From positions 1 through 45,457 of the forward strand of contig JAAUPF010000035.1 in assembly GCA_012034575.1 (NCBI GenBank): DNA of 45,457 bases, written 5' to 3'. Shown here in pieces: positions 24,103 through 30,687 of this stretch. The notes beneath the pieces were generated by a model. It was not told the origin of the DNA. It saw only the letters and a program-made list of their open reading frames with translations, and searched no databases. Each line of letters begins with the position of its first letter. Within the stretch, counting starts at the first letter, position 1. This DNA is from Richelia sp. CSU_2_1 (GTDB lineage: Bacteria; Cyanobacteriota; Cyanobacteriia; Cyanobacteriales; Microcoleaceae). Position numbers and translations under genes: made by a program.

Positions 24103-24996
24103 TTAGACTTCAGCCAGTTCAACCGATCGATCTACATCAAGGTAGTGCTTCATAATTACTTCTGGGCTATTACCACAAGCGTGAGCTAGTAAAAGCAAGG
24201 CAGAAGTATTGTTTTTGTTCGCGTGAGCCGTAAGTGTAATGTAAGTGTGACGGGCGTGATAAGGTGGCAAGTATTGGCTAATTTTATCATTTTTCACCAA
24301 TTGATTTACTACACCTAAAAAACCGTGTGATTTAGTTGGCTCTCCCAGCCAAACGTAATTGAGTTGGCGGGTGTTGTATGTCTGTCCATTAGTTTGCCTA
24401 AACACCAAATCAACAGATTTAACGCCAACAGGCTTAATGCTGACTAACAACTCAAGTAATCGAAGATGTATCGGAAACATCCTAACAGTCTTGGTTTTTG
24501 TTCGTTTTGTTGATTTGATAGAGGCAGCGTAGCTTTTGCTAAACCGTATGATGTTCCGGCTAAGCATTACATCTTGCCAGCGCAATGCGAACGCCTCACC
24601 GGGGCGACAGCCTGTAAGAAACAGAAACTCAACCAAGGGCGCAATCTGTCGAGCATTCTCTCTGGGTGACTCGTAAAACGCATTGATGATAATATCGCGC
24701 TCCTTTTTCGTGAACGCTCTTTTATCCCTTTCTAACTCATCCTCATTGGCGTCCTGTACCTGCCACCACTCAATTACCTCACCATCATCATTGGTAGTTG
24801 ATTTGTACTTGTCTTTTGCGCTCTCACCTACTTTTTTGTGTAAATCAAAGAAGGGATTGATGTCGGGTAAATTAAATTTACCTAGTTGTTTGGCGCGATT
24901 AAACGCTTCATTTAATGCCTGGATCGCTTTGCCCGTCTTAGCAATGGTGCTTGCGCTAGAGTTTCTGCATTTTGTCCGTTTGGGGTTAAACCCCAA
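24103..24996 (-). CDS. Tyrosine recombinase/integrase, catalytic part (frameshifted)
   Basis: The catalytic half of a phage-type integrase. TGCRPGEAFALRW holds the first arginine, PYHARHTYITLTAHA the second arginine box (the usual histidine position is tyrosine, as in several cyanobacterial integrases), LLLAHACGNSPEVIMKHYLDVD the late histidine and the nucleophile tyrosine. N-terminal to this, NSSASTIAKTGKAIQALNEAFNRAKQLGKF...NPF is the end of the core-binding domain. The TTG at 24996 is not a true start; two single-base shifts near 25000 and 25035 separate this from the N-terminal frame. Confidence 0.85.
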   Translation of the reverse strand: MGFNPKRTKCRNSSASTIAKTGKAIQALNEAFNRAKQLGKFNLPDINPFFDLHKKVGESAKDKYKSTTNDDGEVIEWWQVQDANEDELERDKRAFTKKERDIIINAFYESPRENARQIAPLVEFLFLTGCRPGEAFALRWQDVMLSRNIIRFSKSYAASIKSTKRTKTKTVRMFPIHLRLLELLVSIKPVGVKSVDLVFRQTNGQTYNTRQLNYVWLGEPTKSHGFLGVVNQLVKNDKISQYLPPYHARHTYITLTAHANKNNTSALLLLAHACGNSPEVIMKHYLDVDRSVELAEV

Positions 24997-25042
24997 ATCC
25001 CAAACCCCGTATCATCAAAGGACTTAGTTTTGTTATTCCATT

Positions 25043-25540
25043 TCAGTCCTTTATGATGTTTGTAAAAGCTGTTTGGTATGTGTCGTGAAACGTAGTTGGC
25101 TCTACCTGTGTCTCTTTCCACAATAAATAATCCTCCCACAATTCGCCTACCGTAGTTTCAGGTTTCGGCTGCTTGACACCAGGCATCTGCAATACATCAG
25201 CCATTTTGGCGTACTTGGCGCTGCCAATACCGTACTTAGCCAATGTGACATCGAAGAGCTTATGCCACTCAGGATGGTCTAAATCAGCTTCGATCTGAAC
25301 AGCGATTTGATTAGCTCGCTTCCAGCCATCGGCGTCATCTTTGAACCCGTACTTACCTATGCCCAAACATTTGGGTTTGCCGTTAAGGCTTTTGCCATCC
25401 AATTGTTCCCATAGGGGGTTATGTCGCTTGGGGAAGCGTAGCGCCAATGAACCCTTGTCGGCGTAGATGGTGATGTCGCACTGCGACTGACGGAAGAGTT
25501 GTTCAGACTTGTTTTTTTGGGGGCGCTTGTCAGCTCTCAT
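25043..25540 (-). CDS. Tyrosine recombinase/integrase, N-terminal part (frameshifted)
   Basis: ATG 25540 opens the arm-binding and start of the core-binding region (DITIYADKGSLALRFPKRHNPLW, then TVGELWEDYLLWKETQVEPTTFHDTYQTAF) and stops after NIIKD. Adding one G (GG to GGG) gives NIIKGLKWNNKTKSFDD in the next frame. Adding one more G to the GGGG run shortly after returns to the catalytic frame. The restored gene is 1440 bases, 479 residues, over 24103-25540, a normal integrase size. The AGGAG Shine-Dalgarno-like GGAGAGAA precedes the ATG. Confidence 0.8.
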   Translation of the reverse strand: MRADKRPQKNKSEQLFRQSQCDITIYADKGSLALRFPKRHNPLWEQLDGKSLNGKPKCLGIGKYGFKDDADGWKRANQIAVQIEADLDHPEWHKLFDVTLAKYGIGSAKYAKMADVLQMPGVKQPKPETTVGELWEDYLLWKETQVEPTTFHDTYQTAFTNIIKD

Positions 25541-25559
25541 GGTTGTTCTCTCCTAAGTC

Positions 25560-25608
25560 CTGAAAGTATTGATTTTACTAGGCTCTAGCATTTCTAGATT
25601 ATTTCTAG
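25560..25608. promoter_or_regulatory. Putative recombinase arm sites, right end
   Basis: CTGAAAGTATTGATT (25560-25574) is the exact inverse of 22861-22875, and TTTCTAGATTATTTCTAG (25591-25608) is a direct near-copy of 22891-22908. Both lie just upstream of the recombinase start, so binding here could also repress it. Confidence 0.45.
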
Positions 25609-25625
25609 ACTTACGCTACTTACTT

Positions 25626-25650
25626 TTAGCACGCTAAGTTAGCGTGCTAA
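25626..25650. repeat. 25-bp palindrome, copy 3
   Basis: TTAGCACGCTAA-G-TTAGCGTGCTAA plus CTTAGAAAC, identical to copy 2, 86 bases before the recombinase ATG and 26 bases from the right attachment site. Confidence 0.7.
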
Positions 25651-25676
25651 CTTAGAAACGATTATATCATGGTTTT

Positions 25677-25692
25677 CGCCGAGCTCTTTTGG
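25677..25692 (+). repeat. Right attachment site of the integrative element
   Basis: Second copy of CGCCGAGCTCTTTTGG. It is followed in frame by the displaced end of the host gene. Confidence 0.8.
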
Positions 25693-25747
25693 TCCTGGAG
25701 GGGTTGCGCCGACGAGGGATGCAATTGATGGCCCCCGCAGCCAGTGA
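25679..25747 (+). pseudogene. Displaced C-terminus of the secreted Asn/Pro-rich protein
   Basis: Read in the frame of the host gene, the sequence gives PSSFGPGGVAPTRDAIDGPR, then SQ and a TGA at 25745. The composition suits the end of the low-complexity secreted protein at 22273. It has no start codon and is the part cut off by the integration; excision across the 16-bp repeat would rejoin it. Confidence 0.7.
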
Positions 25748-25865
25748 AATCGAGTTGGCTCGATCGACCGCGATCGGATTAGTTTGTAATAGGGACTTTA
25801 GTCTGCTGGAGATTGCGGACTGAAGTCTGCACTACAAATCGTTTTGATTGCTAATCGATCGAGCG

Positions 25866-26636
25866 TTAACTCACTGCCAAAAGTTGGTTTAAAAACTCAA
25901 TAAAATTTGCCAAAGCCGGAACCTGCTGCTGTGTATTTTCGCTTATCCACAGATTATCGGCAATACTTGTTGTATTAGTTTTCCCAGGTTTAAGCACGCT
26001 GACAACAGTCGCAACTAAAGCCTTCTCGCGATCGAAATTTTTCCATTTCAAAGATTTTCTTTCTTCCTCAGAAAACTGATTGAGATACGAAGTAGCTTTC
26101 TCGATATAAGCAGGATAAGCAATCTGCCCGCAACTGCACAGCAAAGTATCCAAAACGCCTTGAGAAACATTGTCGGGCAAAACATAGATTCCTGTACGCG
26201 GGTGATTGGTATCCACAACACCAGGGCGATCGGGAAAATTAGGAAAATAATTGCGGAATTTGTTAGCATAGGGTGCGACAATGCGATCGGGAGTCGATCG
26301 ATCGCAATCGGCAACTATCCCAAAGGCTGCCAAGTTCGTTTGATACTCAGAATTAGCCAGCAAAATATCATCCAAATTAGTCGCAAGATTGCTACCTTCG
26401 CCTGCATAAATTGCTACCGACAGATTTTCTGCGAACAAAATAGAAGGCATATCGAGGCGTTTGTACAAGTTTCCTTTTTTAGGGTAAACGGGAATAAACT
26501 TGCGCCAGAATGGGTCTAAGTTTGACTCCAGTCCTTTCAACTCTTCTCGAAAATCTTTCAAACCCAAAAGTTTGAGAACCTTACCAACAAAAGCTTGGTC
26601 GTGCGGGCCTTCTACTCCAATAATGGCATATCTCAC
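25866..26636 (-). CDS. TOPRIM-like nuclease-type protein (DUF3226/DUF4435-like), partner of the AAA ATPase
   Basis: The 256-residue protein opens with YAIIGVEGPHDQAFVGKVL, the TOPRIM E-G-x-x-D start (E at about residue 9). It has a second motif, FGIVADCDRS near 110, giving D-x-D. This is the metal-binding pattern of OLD-family, DUF3226 and DUF4435 proteins. The rest includes LPDNVSQGVLDTLLC and a helical C-terminus. Its ATG overlaps the stop of the ATPase gene by four bases (ATGA), so the pair is co-translated. In PARIS (AriA/AriB) and split-OLD systems such a partner is the effector released by the ATPase; that role is inferred here. The exact Pfam family is uncertain. Confidence 0.75.
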   Translation of the reverse strand: MRYAIIGVEGPHDQAFVGKVLKLLGLKDFREELKGLESNLDPFWRKFIPVYPKKGNLYKRLDMPSILFAENLSVAIYAGEGSNLATNLDDILLANSEYQTNLAAFGIVADCDRSTPDRIVAPYANKFRNYFPNFPDRPGVVDTNHPRTGIYVLPDNVSQGVLDTLLCSCGQIAYPAYIEKATSYLNQFSEEERKSLKWKNFDREKALVATVVSVLKPGKTNTTSIADNLWISENTQQQVPALANFIEFLNQLLAVS

Positions 26637-27727
26637 GCGCGAACCTCCAAACCCAAATCCTCCCGCAATCTTTGCAATCTTTCCCGTTCAAGTCTGACTG
26701 CTTTAGTTTGTGACTCCTGTTTTTCCAAACGATAAAGAACTAAATCGGTATCTGGATCGCTAGCATCCAACATCGCATCAATTGCTTCTAAACTGTGCGT
26801 TGTTGCAAATAACTGCACGTTCAATCGGTGACACCATTTGACAATCCAAGTAAAGGAACTGCGAAGTGCTTCAGTATGAATTGCTGCTTCTATTTCATCA
26901 ATTAGTAAAACTCCATCTCGGACTTTTGCCAGCGTCGTAGCAACAAACAGCAAACGTCGCACACCATCTCCGAAAGCACTTAAAGGCGACATTCCCACTT
27001 GTTTATGGTCGATATATAGACTGGGAGTTTTGCCCAGTGGCGATACGATTTGTAAATCGATAATCTCCGGATCTATTTCTTGAAGTAAATTAATTACTTC
27101 CGGCTTAAAACGTTGAATGATAGCTTCTGAAAGCGAGCCAATTTGTAACTGTTCTACTGGGTGAGCAAAAGGTGTCACAGTATCAAATTTTAGTGCAGCT
27201 TCCAAGCGGGTTTGCCGACGAGTAAAATTCTGATTTTCCCAAATTTCAAAGTTTTCTGATAGTTCAGATTTTGAATTTAATAAGGTAGCCTTGAGTTCGA
27301 TGTTTGCACCTCGAATAATGTTATTAAATACCAGCAGATTGCCGCGTTCTGAATCATCATTTTTTGAGGATTCTACTCCTGCCAATTCTTGGTAGATTGC
27401 CCTCGATTCTCTTACTGGAAACTTACCATTCCCTGAAACATAAGTTTCCCCTTGGTAAAACTCCAATTTTTCTTTGCTATTTTGAGGAAACAACAATTTT
27501 AGAGCGTCTAGCTGGGATTTGCGGGAATATTTAATTTCTCTGCGCCATGATGTATTCAACCATTCCAGCGGATCTAAGGGGCGACAATAGGTTGATATTG
27601 CTTCTAAAACACTGGTTTTTCCCGAGTTATTACCGCCCACCAAAATGTTAATTTGACCCAAGTCCTGCAAGTGCAAATCTCGCAGGCCTCGGAACCGATG
27701 GATGGTTAAATTGTCAAGGTGTTTCAT
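26633..27727 (-). CDS. AAA ATPase of OLD/AriA type (AAA_15/AAA_21)
   Basis: The 364-residue protein has the ABC/SMC-like head of OLD-family ATPases: start MKHLDNLTIHRFRGLRDLHL, Walker A GGNNSGKTS at 31-39, the signature region MSPLSAFGDGVRRLLF, Walker B VLLIDEIEAAIH near 274, and the H-switch ATTHSLEAI. The middle (about 60-220) is the variable coiled or insert part. It begins five bases after the aspS stop without a good ribosome site, so it likely depends on aspS translation, and it overlaps the TOPRIM gene. Unlike one-piece OLD proteins, the nuclease half is a separate chain. Typical AriA is somewhat larger, so assignment to PARIS proper is not secure. Confidence 0.88.
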   Translation of the reverse strand: MKHLDNLTIHRFRGLRDLHLQDLGQINILVGGNNSGKTSVLEAISTYCRPLDPLEWLNTSWRREIKYSRKSQLDALKLLFPQNSKEKLEFYQGETYVSGNGKFPVRESRAIYQELAGVESSKNDDSERGNLLVFNNIIRGANIELKATLLNSKSELSENFEIWENQNFTRRQTRLEAALKFDTVTPFAHPVEQLQIGSLSEAIIQRFKPEVINLLQEIDPEIIDLQIVSPLGKTPSLYIDHKQVGMSPLSAFGDGVRRLLFVATTLAKVRDGVLLIDEIEAAIHTEALRSSFTWIVKWCHRLNVQLFATTHSLEAIDAMLDASDPDTDLVLYRLEKQESQTKAVRLERERLQRLREDLGLEVRA

Positions 27728-27732
27728 AAAAC

Positions 27733-29517
27733 TTAAGACTTCGGAATGTAGGTCGATCGCACTTGCAATTCCTTCAACTGCTTCTCCTCAACTTCCGACG
27801 GCGCATTTGTCAGCAAACATCCGGCTTGTTGCGTCTTCGGAAATGCAATGACATCCCGAATCGACTCTTCGCCAGCTAACAGCATCACCAACCGATCGAG
27901 GCCGTAAGCAATGCCACCGTGGGGAGGAGTTCCGTACTCGAACGCATCCAACAAAAAGCCGAATTTATTGTAAGCTTGTTCGGTAGATAATCCGATCGCC
28001 TCAAACACTTGTTCCTGAATTTCTCGCTGGTAAATCCGTCGGGAACCGCCCCCGACTTCCGTACCGTTTAACACCAAATCGTAAGCTTGAGCTCTCGCTG
28101 TTTTCAAATCGCCCATATCGTCGGGATGCGGTGCGGTAAACGGGTGGTGCAAAGCTTCCAAACGCTTCTCGTCAGCATTCCATTCAAACATCGGGAAATC
28201 TGTCACCCACAGCAGGTTGATTTTATCTTTATCAATTAATCCCAAGTCGTTACCGACGTACAAACGCAATCTATCCAAAATCTTATTGACGGTTGGTGCG
28301 TCGGCTGCTGCAAATAACAATAAATGGCCGGCTTTCGCGCCAGTGCGATCGAGCAATTCCTGTTTCTGTTCCTCAGTCAAATTGTCTTTAATCGCGCCGA
28401 TCGTATCGATTTCGCCATTTTCCCGGACGCGGATGAAAGCCAATCCTTTCGCACCGGCGTCGCTGGCTTCTTTAAACACATCGCCTTTTTTAATTCGCTC
28501 GTTAGAAAAAGCATCATTCCCGCCGGGAATTGGCAAAACTTTCACGACTCCGCCCGCAGCAACCGCGCCGGAAAATACTTTAAATCCCGAATCTTTCATC
28601 AAATCGGAAACATCGACTAATTCCAAACCGAAGCGAGTATCCGGTTTGTCGCTACCGTAACGATTCATCGCTTCCGCGTAAGTCAAGCGCGGGAAAGGAC
28701 GCGGCAATTCAATGCCTTTCACAGTTTGGAAAATGTGGCAAACCAAACCTTCATTTAACTCGATGATTTCTTCCACCGACATGAAACTCATTTCCATGTC
28801 CAACTGCGTGAATTCCGGTTGTCTGTCGGCGCGCAAATCTTCATCCCGGAAACAGCGGGCAATTTGATAATATCTGTCAAAACCAGACACCATCAACAAT
28901 TGTTTGAACAACTGCGGCGACTGCGGCAAAGCAAACCATTCCCCAGGATTCACGCGACTGGGAACTAGATAATCTCTCGCACCTTCGGGAGTCGCGCGAG
29001 TCAAAATTGGCGTTTCAATTTCCATGAAACCGGCCGCATCTTCGAGATAGCGGCGCATGGCTTTCACAACTTGATGGCGAAGCTGCAAATTGCGACTCAT
29101 ACGATCGCGCCGCAAGTCCAAATAGCGATATTTCAGCCGCAAATCTTCCCGCACGTTTTCCGTTTCCGCCGTCGAAACTTGAAACGGCAATTGTTTGCGC
29201 ACCGCATTTAATAACTCAATTTCATCGGCGTAAATTTCCACTTCACCGGTGGGCAATTTCGGGTTGAGAGAATCTTCAGGGCGATTGGTTACTCTACCCG
29301 TAATTCTCACCACGTATTCACCGCGCAAAGCATTCGCTGCTTGATAGGAATCCGGCGTGCGCTGCGGATCGCTGACGATTTGCACGATACCCGATCGATC
29401 GCGCAAATCCACAAAAATTACCCCGCCATGATCGCGGCGGCGATCGACCCATCCGTAAAGGGTGACAGTCTCTGTGATGTGTTCGCTTCGCAATTCGCCG
29501 CAGTAGTAAGTTCTCAT
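27733..29517 (-). CDS. aspS: Aspartyl-tRNA synthetase
   Basis: A class II synthetase that charges tRNA-Asp. The 594-residue length is that of the full bacterial type, with an N-terminal OB-fold anticodon domain ([24 protein letters not shown]), motif 2 region ([23 protein letters not shown]), the bacterial GAD insertion (about 290-420) and motif 3 ([15 protein letters not shown]). It ends with the normal [15 protein letters not shown] segment. As cyanobacteria can use tRNA-dependent Asn formation, this enzyme may be non-discriminating; I cannot tell from the sequence. It heads the operon with the AAA ATPase and TOPRIM genes. Confidence 0.97.
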   Translation of the reverse strand: MRTYYCGELRSEHITETVTLYGWVDRRRDHGGVIFVDLRDRSGIVQIVSDPQRTPDSYQAANALRGEYVVRITGRVTNRPEDSLNPKLPTGEVEIYADEIELLNAVRKQLPFQVSTAETENVREDLRLKYRYLDLRRDRMSRNLQLRHQVVKAMRRYLEDAAGFMEIETPILTRATPEGARDYLVPSRVNPGEWFALPQSPQLFKQLLMVSGFDRYYQIARCFRDEDLRADRQPEFTQLDMEMSFMSVEEIIELNEGLVCHIFQTVKGIELPRPFPRLTYAEAMNRYGSDKPDTRFGLELVDVSDLMKDSGFKVFSGAVAAGGVVKVLPIPGGNDAFSNERIKKGDVFKEASDAGAKGLAFIRVRENGEIDTIGAIKDNLTEEQKQELLDRTGAKAGHLLLFAAADAPTVNKILDRLRLYVGNDLGLIDKDKINLLWVTDFPMFEWNADEKRLEALHHPFTAPHPDDMGDLKTARAQAYDLVLNGTEVGGGSRRIYQREIQEQVFEAIGLSTEQAYNKFGFLLDAFEYGTPPHGGIAYGLDRLVMLLAGEESIRDVIAFPKTQQAGCLLTNAPSEVEEKQLKELQVRSTYIPKS

Positions 29518-29582
29518 GGTTGGGGTGATGGACTAAAAATTCAGCTTTTTAATTATGCCGTAAGGAGAAGGAAGAAGGAAGA

Positions 29583-29611
29583 GTTGACAGTTGACAGTTG
29601 ACAGTTGACAG
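29583..29611. repeat. Heptamer tandem repeat (TTGACAG)n upstream of aspS
   Basis: Four perfect TTGACAG units, flanked on both sides by purine-rich GGAAGGA/GAAGGAA words, between aspS and the RHH gene. Confidence 0.75.
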
Positions 29612-29674
29612 CAGGAAGGATGAAGCAGGAAGGAGGAAGAATGTCGATCGGGGCTTTTTGGTAAGTGCGATCGG

Positions 29675-29851
29675 CTAATCCTTGCTTTGTTGATTTTCAA
29701 CTATTGGTGTCGTTTTGCGTTTTTCTAACCAATCCTGAACCAATTCGCAGACAACCTGACTCATATTTACGCCTTCGAGGACGCAAGCAGATTTGAACTC
29801 TCTTTTTAAATCGAGAGGGATGACAACGTGCATAGTAGTTTCTTTCGCCAT
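29675..29851 (-). CDS. Ribbon-helix-helix small DNA-binding protein
   Basis: A 58-residue gene: MAKETTMHVVIPLDLKREFK followed by SACVLEGVNMSQVVCELVQDWLEKR. This is a standard RHH layout, a short beta strand (TTMHVVIP) then two helices, as in CopG/Arc/ParG-type repressors and partition or antitoxin proteins. Other frames here give only nonsense. No partner gene is adjacent, so target and role are unknown. It could be an orphan antitoxin or a plasmid-derived partition regulator. Confidence 0.7.
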   Translation of the reverse strand: MAKETTMHVVIPLDLKREFKSACVLEGVNMSQVVCELVQDWLEKRKTTPIVENQQSKD

Positions 29852-30022
29852 GTTTTAAATTTTGGCATAAAAACATGACTGCATTTGTTGCTATTTCCAT
29901 ATTTCCATGTTACCATGAACTCAGCAAAACCAAACCCCCACCGCTTCTGACTCCAATCAAGACACGGCAGGGGTTTGGACTCCCACTTTTAGGAAATTTA
30001 TCCACATTGAGGAAGTTTCTCC

Positions 30023-30256
30023 ATGATATCAACACCAAAGTCCGTTCCCGAACTACTGCGGGCAGAAATTCCTGACGCGCCCAAGGACAGAAAACCCGTC
30101 CGCTTGTTACTGTGCGGCACTCCCAAAGGCGTTAACCGCATCATCGATATCCTCCATGTCTTGGGTTTTGCCGAAATTGTAGAATGGAGCCCGCCTCTGC
30201 CATCGCCGATTAGCGGTGAAATTATGCGGATTTTAACTCGCTATTTTGCTGAGTAG
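30023..30256 (+). CDS. Conserved cyanobacterial hypothetical protein, 77 aa
   Basis: The core VRLLLCGTPKGVNRIIDILHVLGFAEIVEWSPPLPSP and the ending IMRILTRYF look like a small alpha/beta protein I associate with many cyanobacterial genomes, without known function. A Shine-Dalgarno (GAGGAAG) precedes ATG 30023. No signal peptide or membrane helix. Confidence 0.65.
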   Translation: MISTPKSVPELLRAEIPDAPKDRKPVRLLLCGTPKGVNRIIDILHVLGFAEIVEWSPPLPSPISGEIMRILTRYFAE

Positions 30257-30264
30257 AAATTAAG

Positions 30265-30536
30265 TTCGATCTGAGATCGGGCACCAATCCCAGAAACCGG
30301 GTTTTTGGCAAGAATTCTGCATCACAGCGAATATTGTTTGTCAAAAACCCGGTTTCTTGCTGGCTTATTGAGAATGATGCGAGATCTCAGTTAAAACTGA
30401 AATCTTGCAGCAATGTCAATTGGAGATTGTTGGCGGGGTTGGGGCGGGTTTTTGAGATTGTCGTTTATTGGCGGGGTTTGTTGAAAAACCCGCCCCTACA
30501 GGTTTATTGACATTGGTGCAAGATCTCAGTTAAAAC
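30265..30536. repeat. Repeat-rich gap: GAAACCGGGTTTTT hairpin and AGATCTCAGTTAAAACTGA copies
   Basis: The 430-bp gap before the flavoprotein gene holds no gene. AGAAACCGGGTTTTTG (30292-30307) pairs perfectly with CAAAAACCCGGTTTCT (30342-30357). A ~20-bp direct repeat, AGATCTCAGTTAAAACTGA, occurs near 30382 and 30514. Between these lies a GGCGGGGTT-rich stretch with its own inverse (AAAAACCCGCCCC). GGGAATTAATTCCC at 30600-30613 is a further palindrome. Confidence 0.6.
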
Positions 30537-30651
30537 TGACTGAAAATCTGGAAATTCAGCCAGATTCAGTCGGCGACCGACGACTTTCATGCTTGAGAGG
30601 GGGAATTAATTCCCTGTCGGACTTTCGGCTTAAGTTAATGCTCGATCGTCC

Positions 30652-30670
30652 TATAATGAGAATTGTTATC
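30652..30670 (+). promoter_or_regulatory. Fur box overlapping a -10 element, upstream of the flavoprotein
   Basis: TATAATGAGAATTGTTATC agrees with the 19-bp Fur consensus GATAATGATAATCATTATC at 15 of 19 positions and keeps its dyad. It includes TATAAT, a perfect -10 hexamer, and ends 17 bases before the start codon of the next gene. Iron-bound Fur would therefore block transcription, giving induction under iron limitation. The match is direct; the regulation is inferred. Confidence 0.65.
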
Positions 30671-30687
30671 ATTCGCAGCAATTTTCC

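Larger units (their letters stand above)
22826..25692. mobile_element. Compact integrative element with tyrosine recombinase, inserted in a coding gene
   Basis: A 16-bp direct repeat (CGCCGAGCTCTTTTGG) bounds the element at 22826-22841 and 25677-25692. The element unit is 2851 bp. It holds a tyrosine recombinase, an RHH-like small gene, three copies of a 25-bp palindrome, paired TTTCTAG motifs near both ends and a very AT-rich core. The right flank continues the host gene in frame, which shows that the repeat is the crossover site and not chance. No replication, transfer or cargo gene is recognisable. It resembles a minimal integrated plasmid or phage-satellite-like unit. Confidence 0.8.

Noticed and set aside
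28217..28660. 147-codon plus-strand frame inside aspS
   Set aside because: It lies wholly within the well-supported aspS gene and has no recognisable content.
29697..29900. 67-codon minus-strand frame overlapping the RHH gene
   Set aside because: The other frame gives a clean RHH protein with its own start and stop; this one gives basic nonsense (FKKRVQICLRPRRRKYESG).
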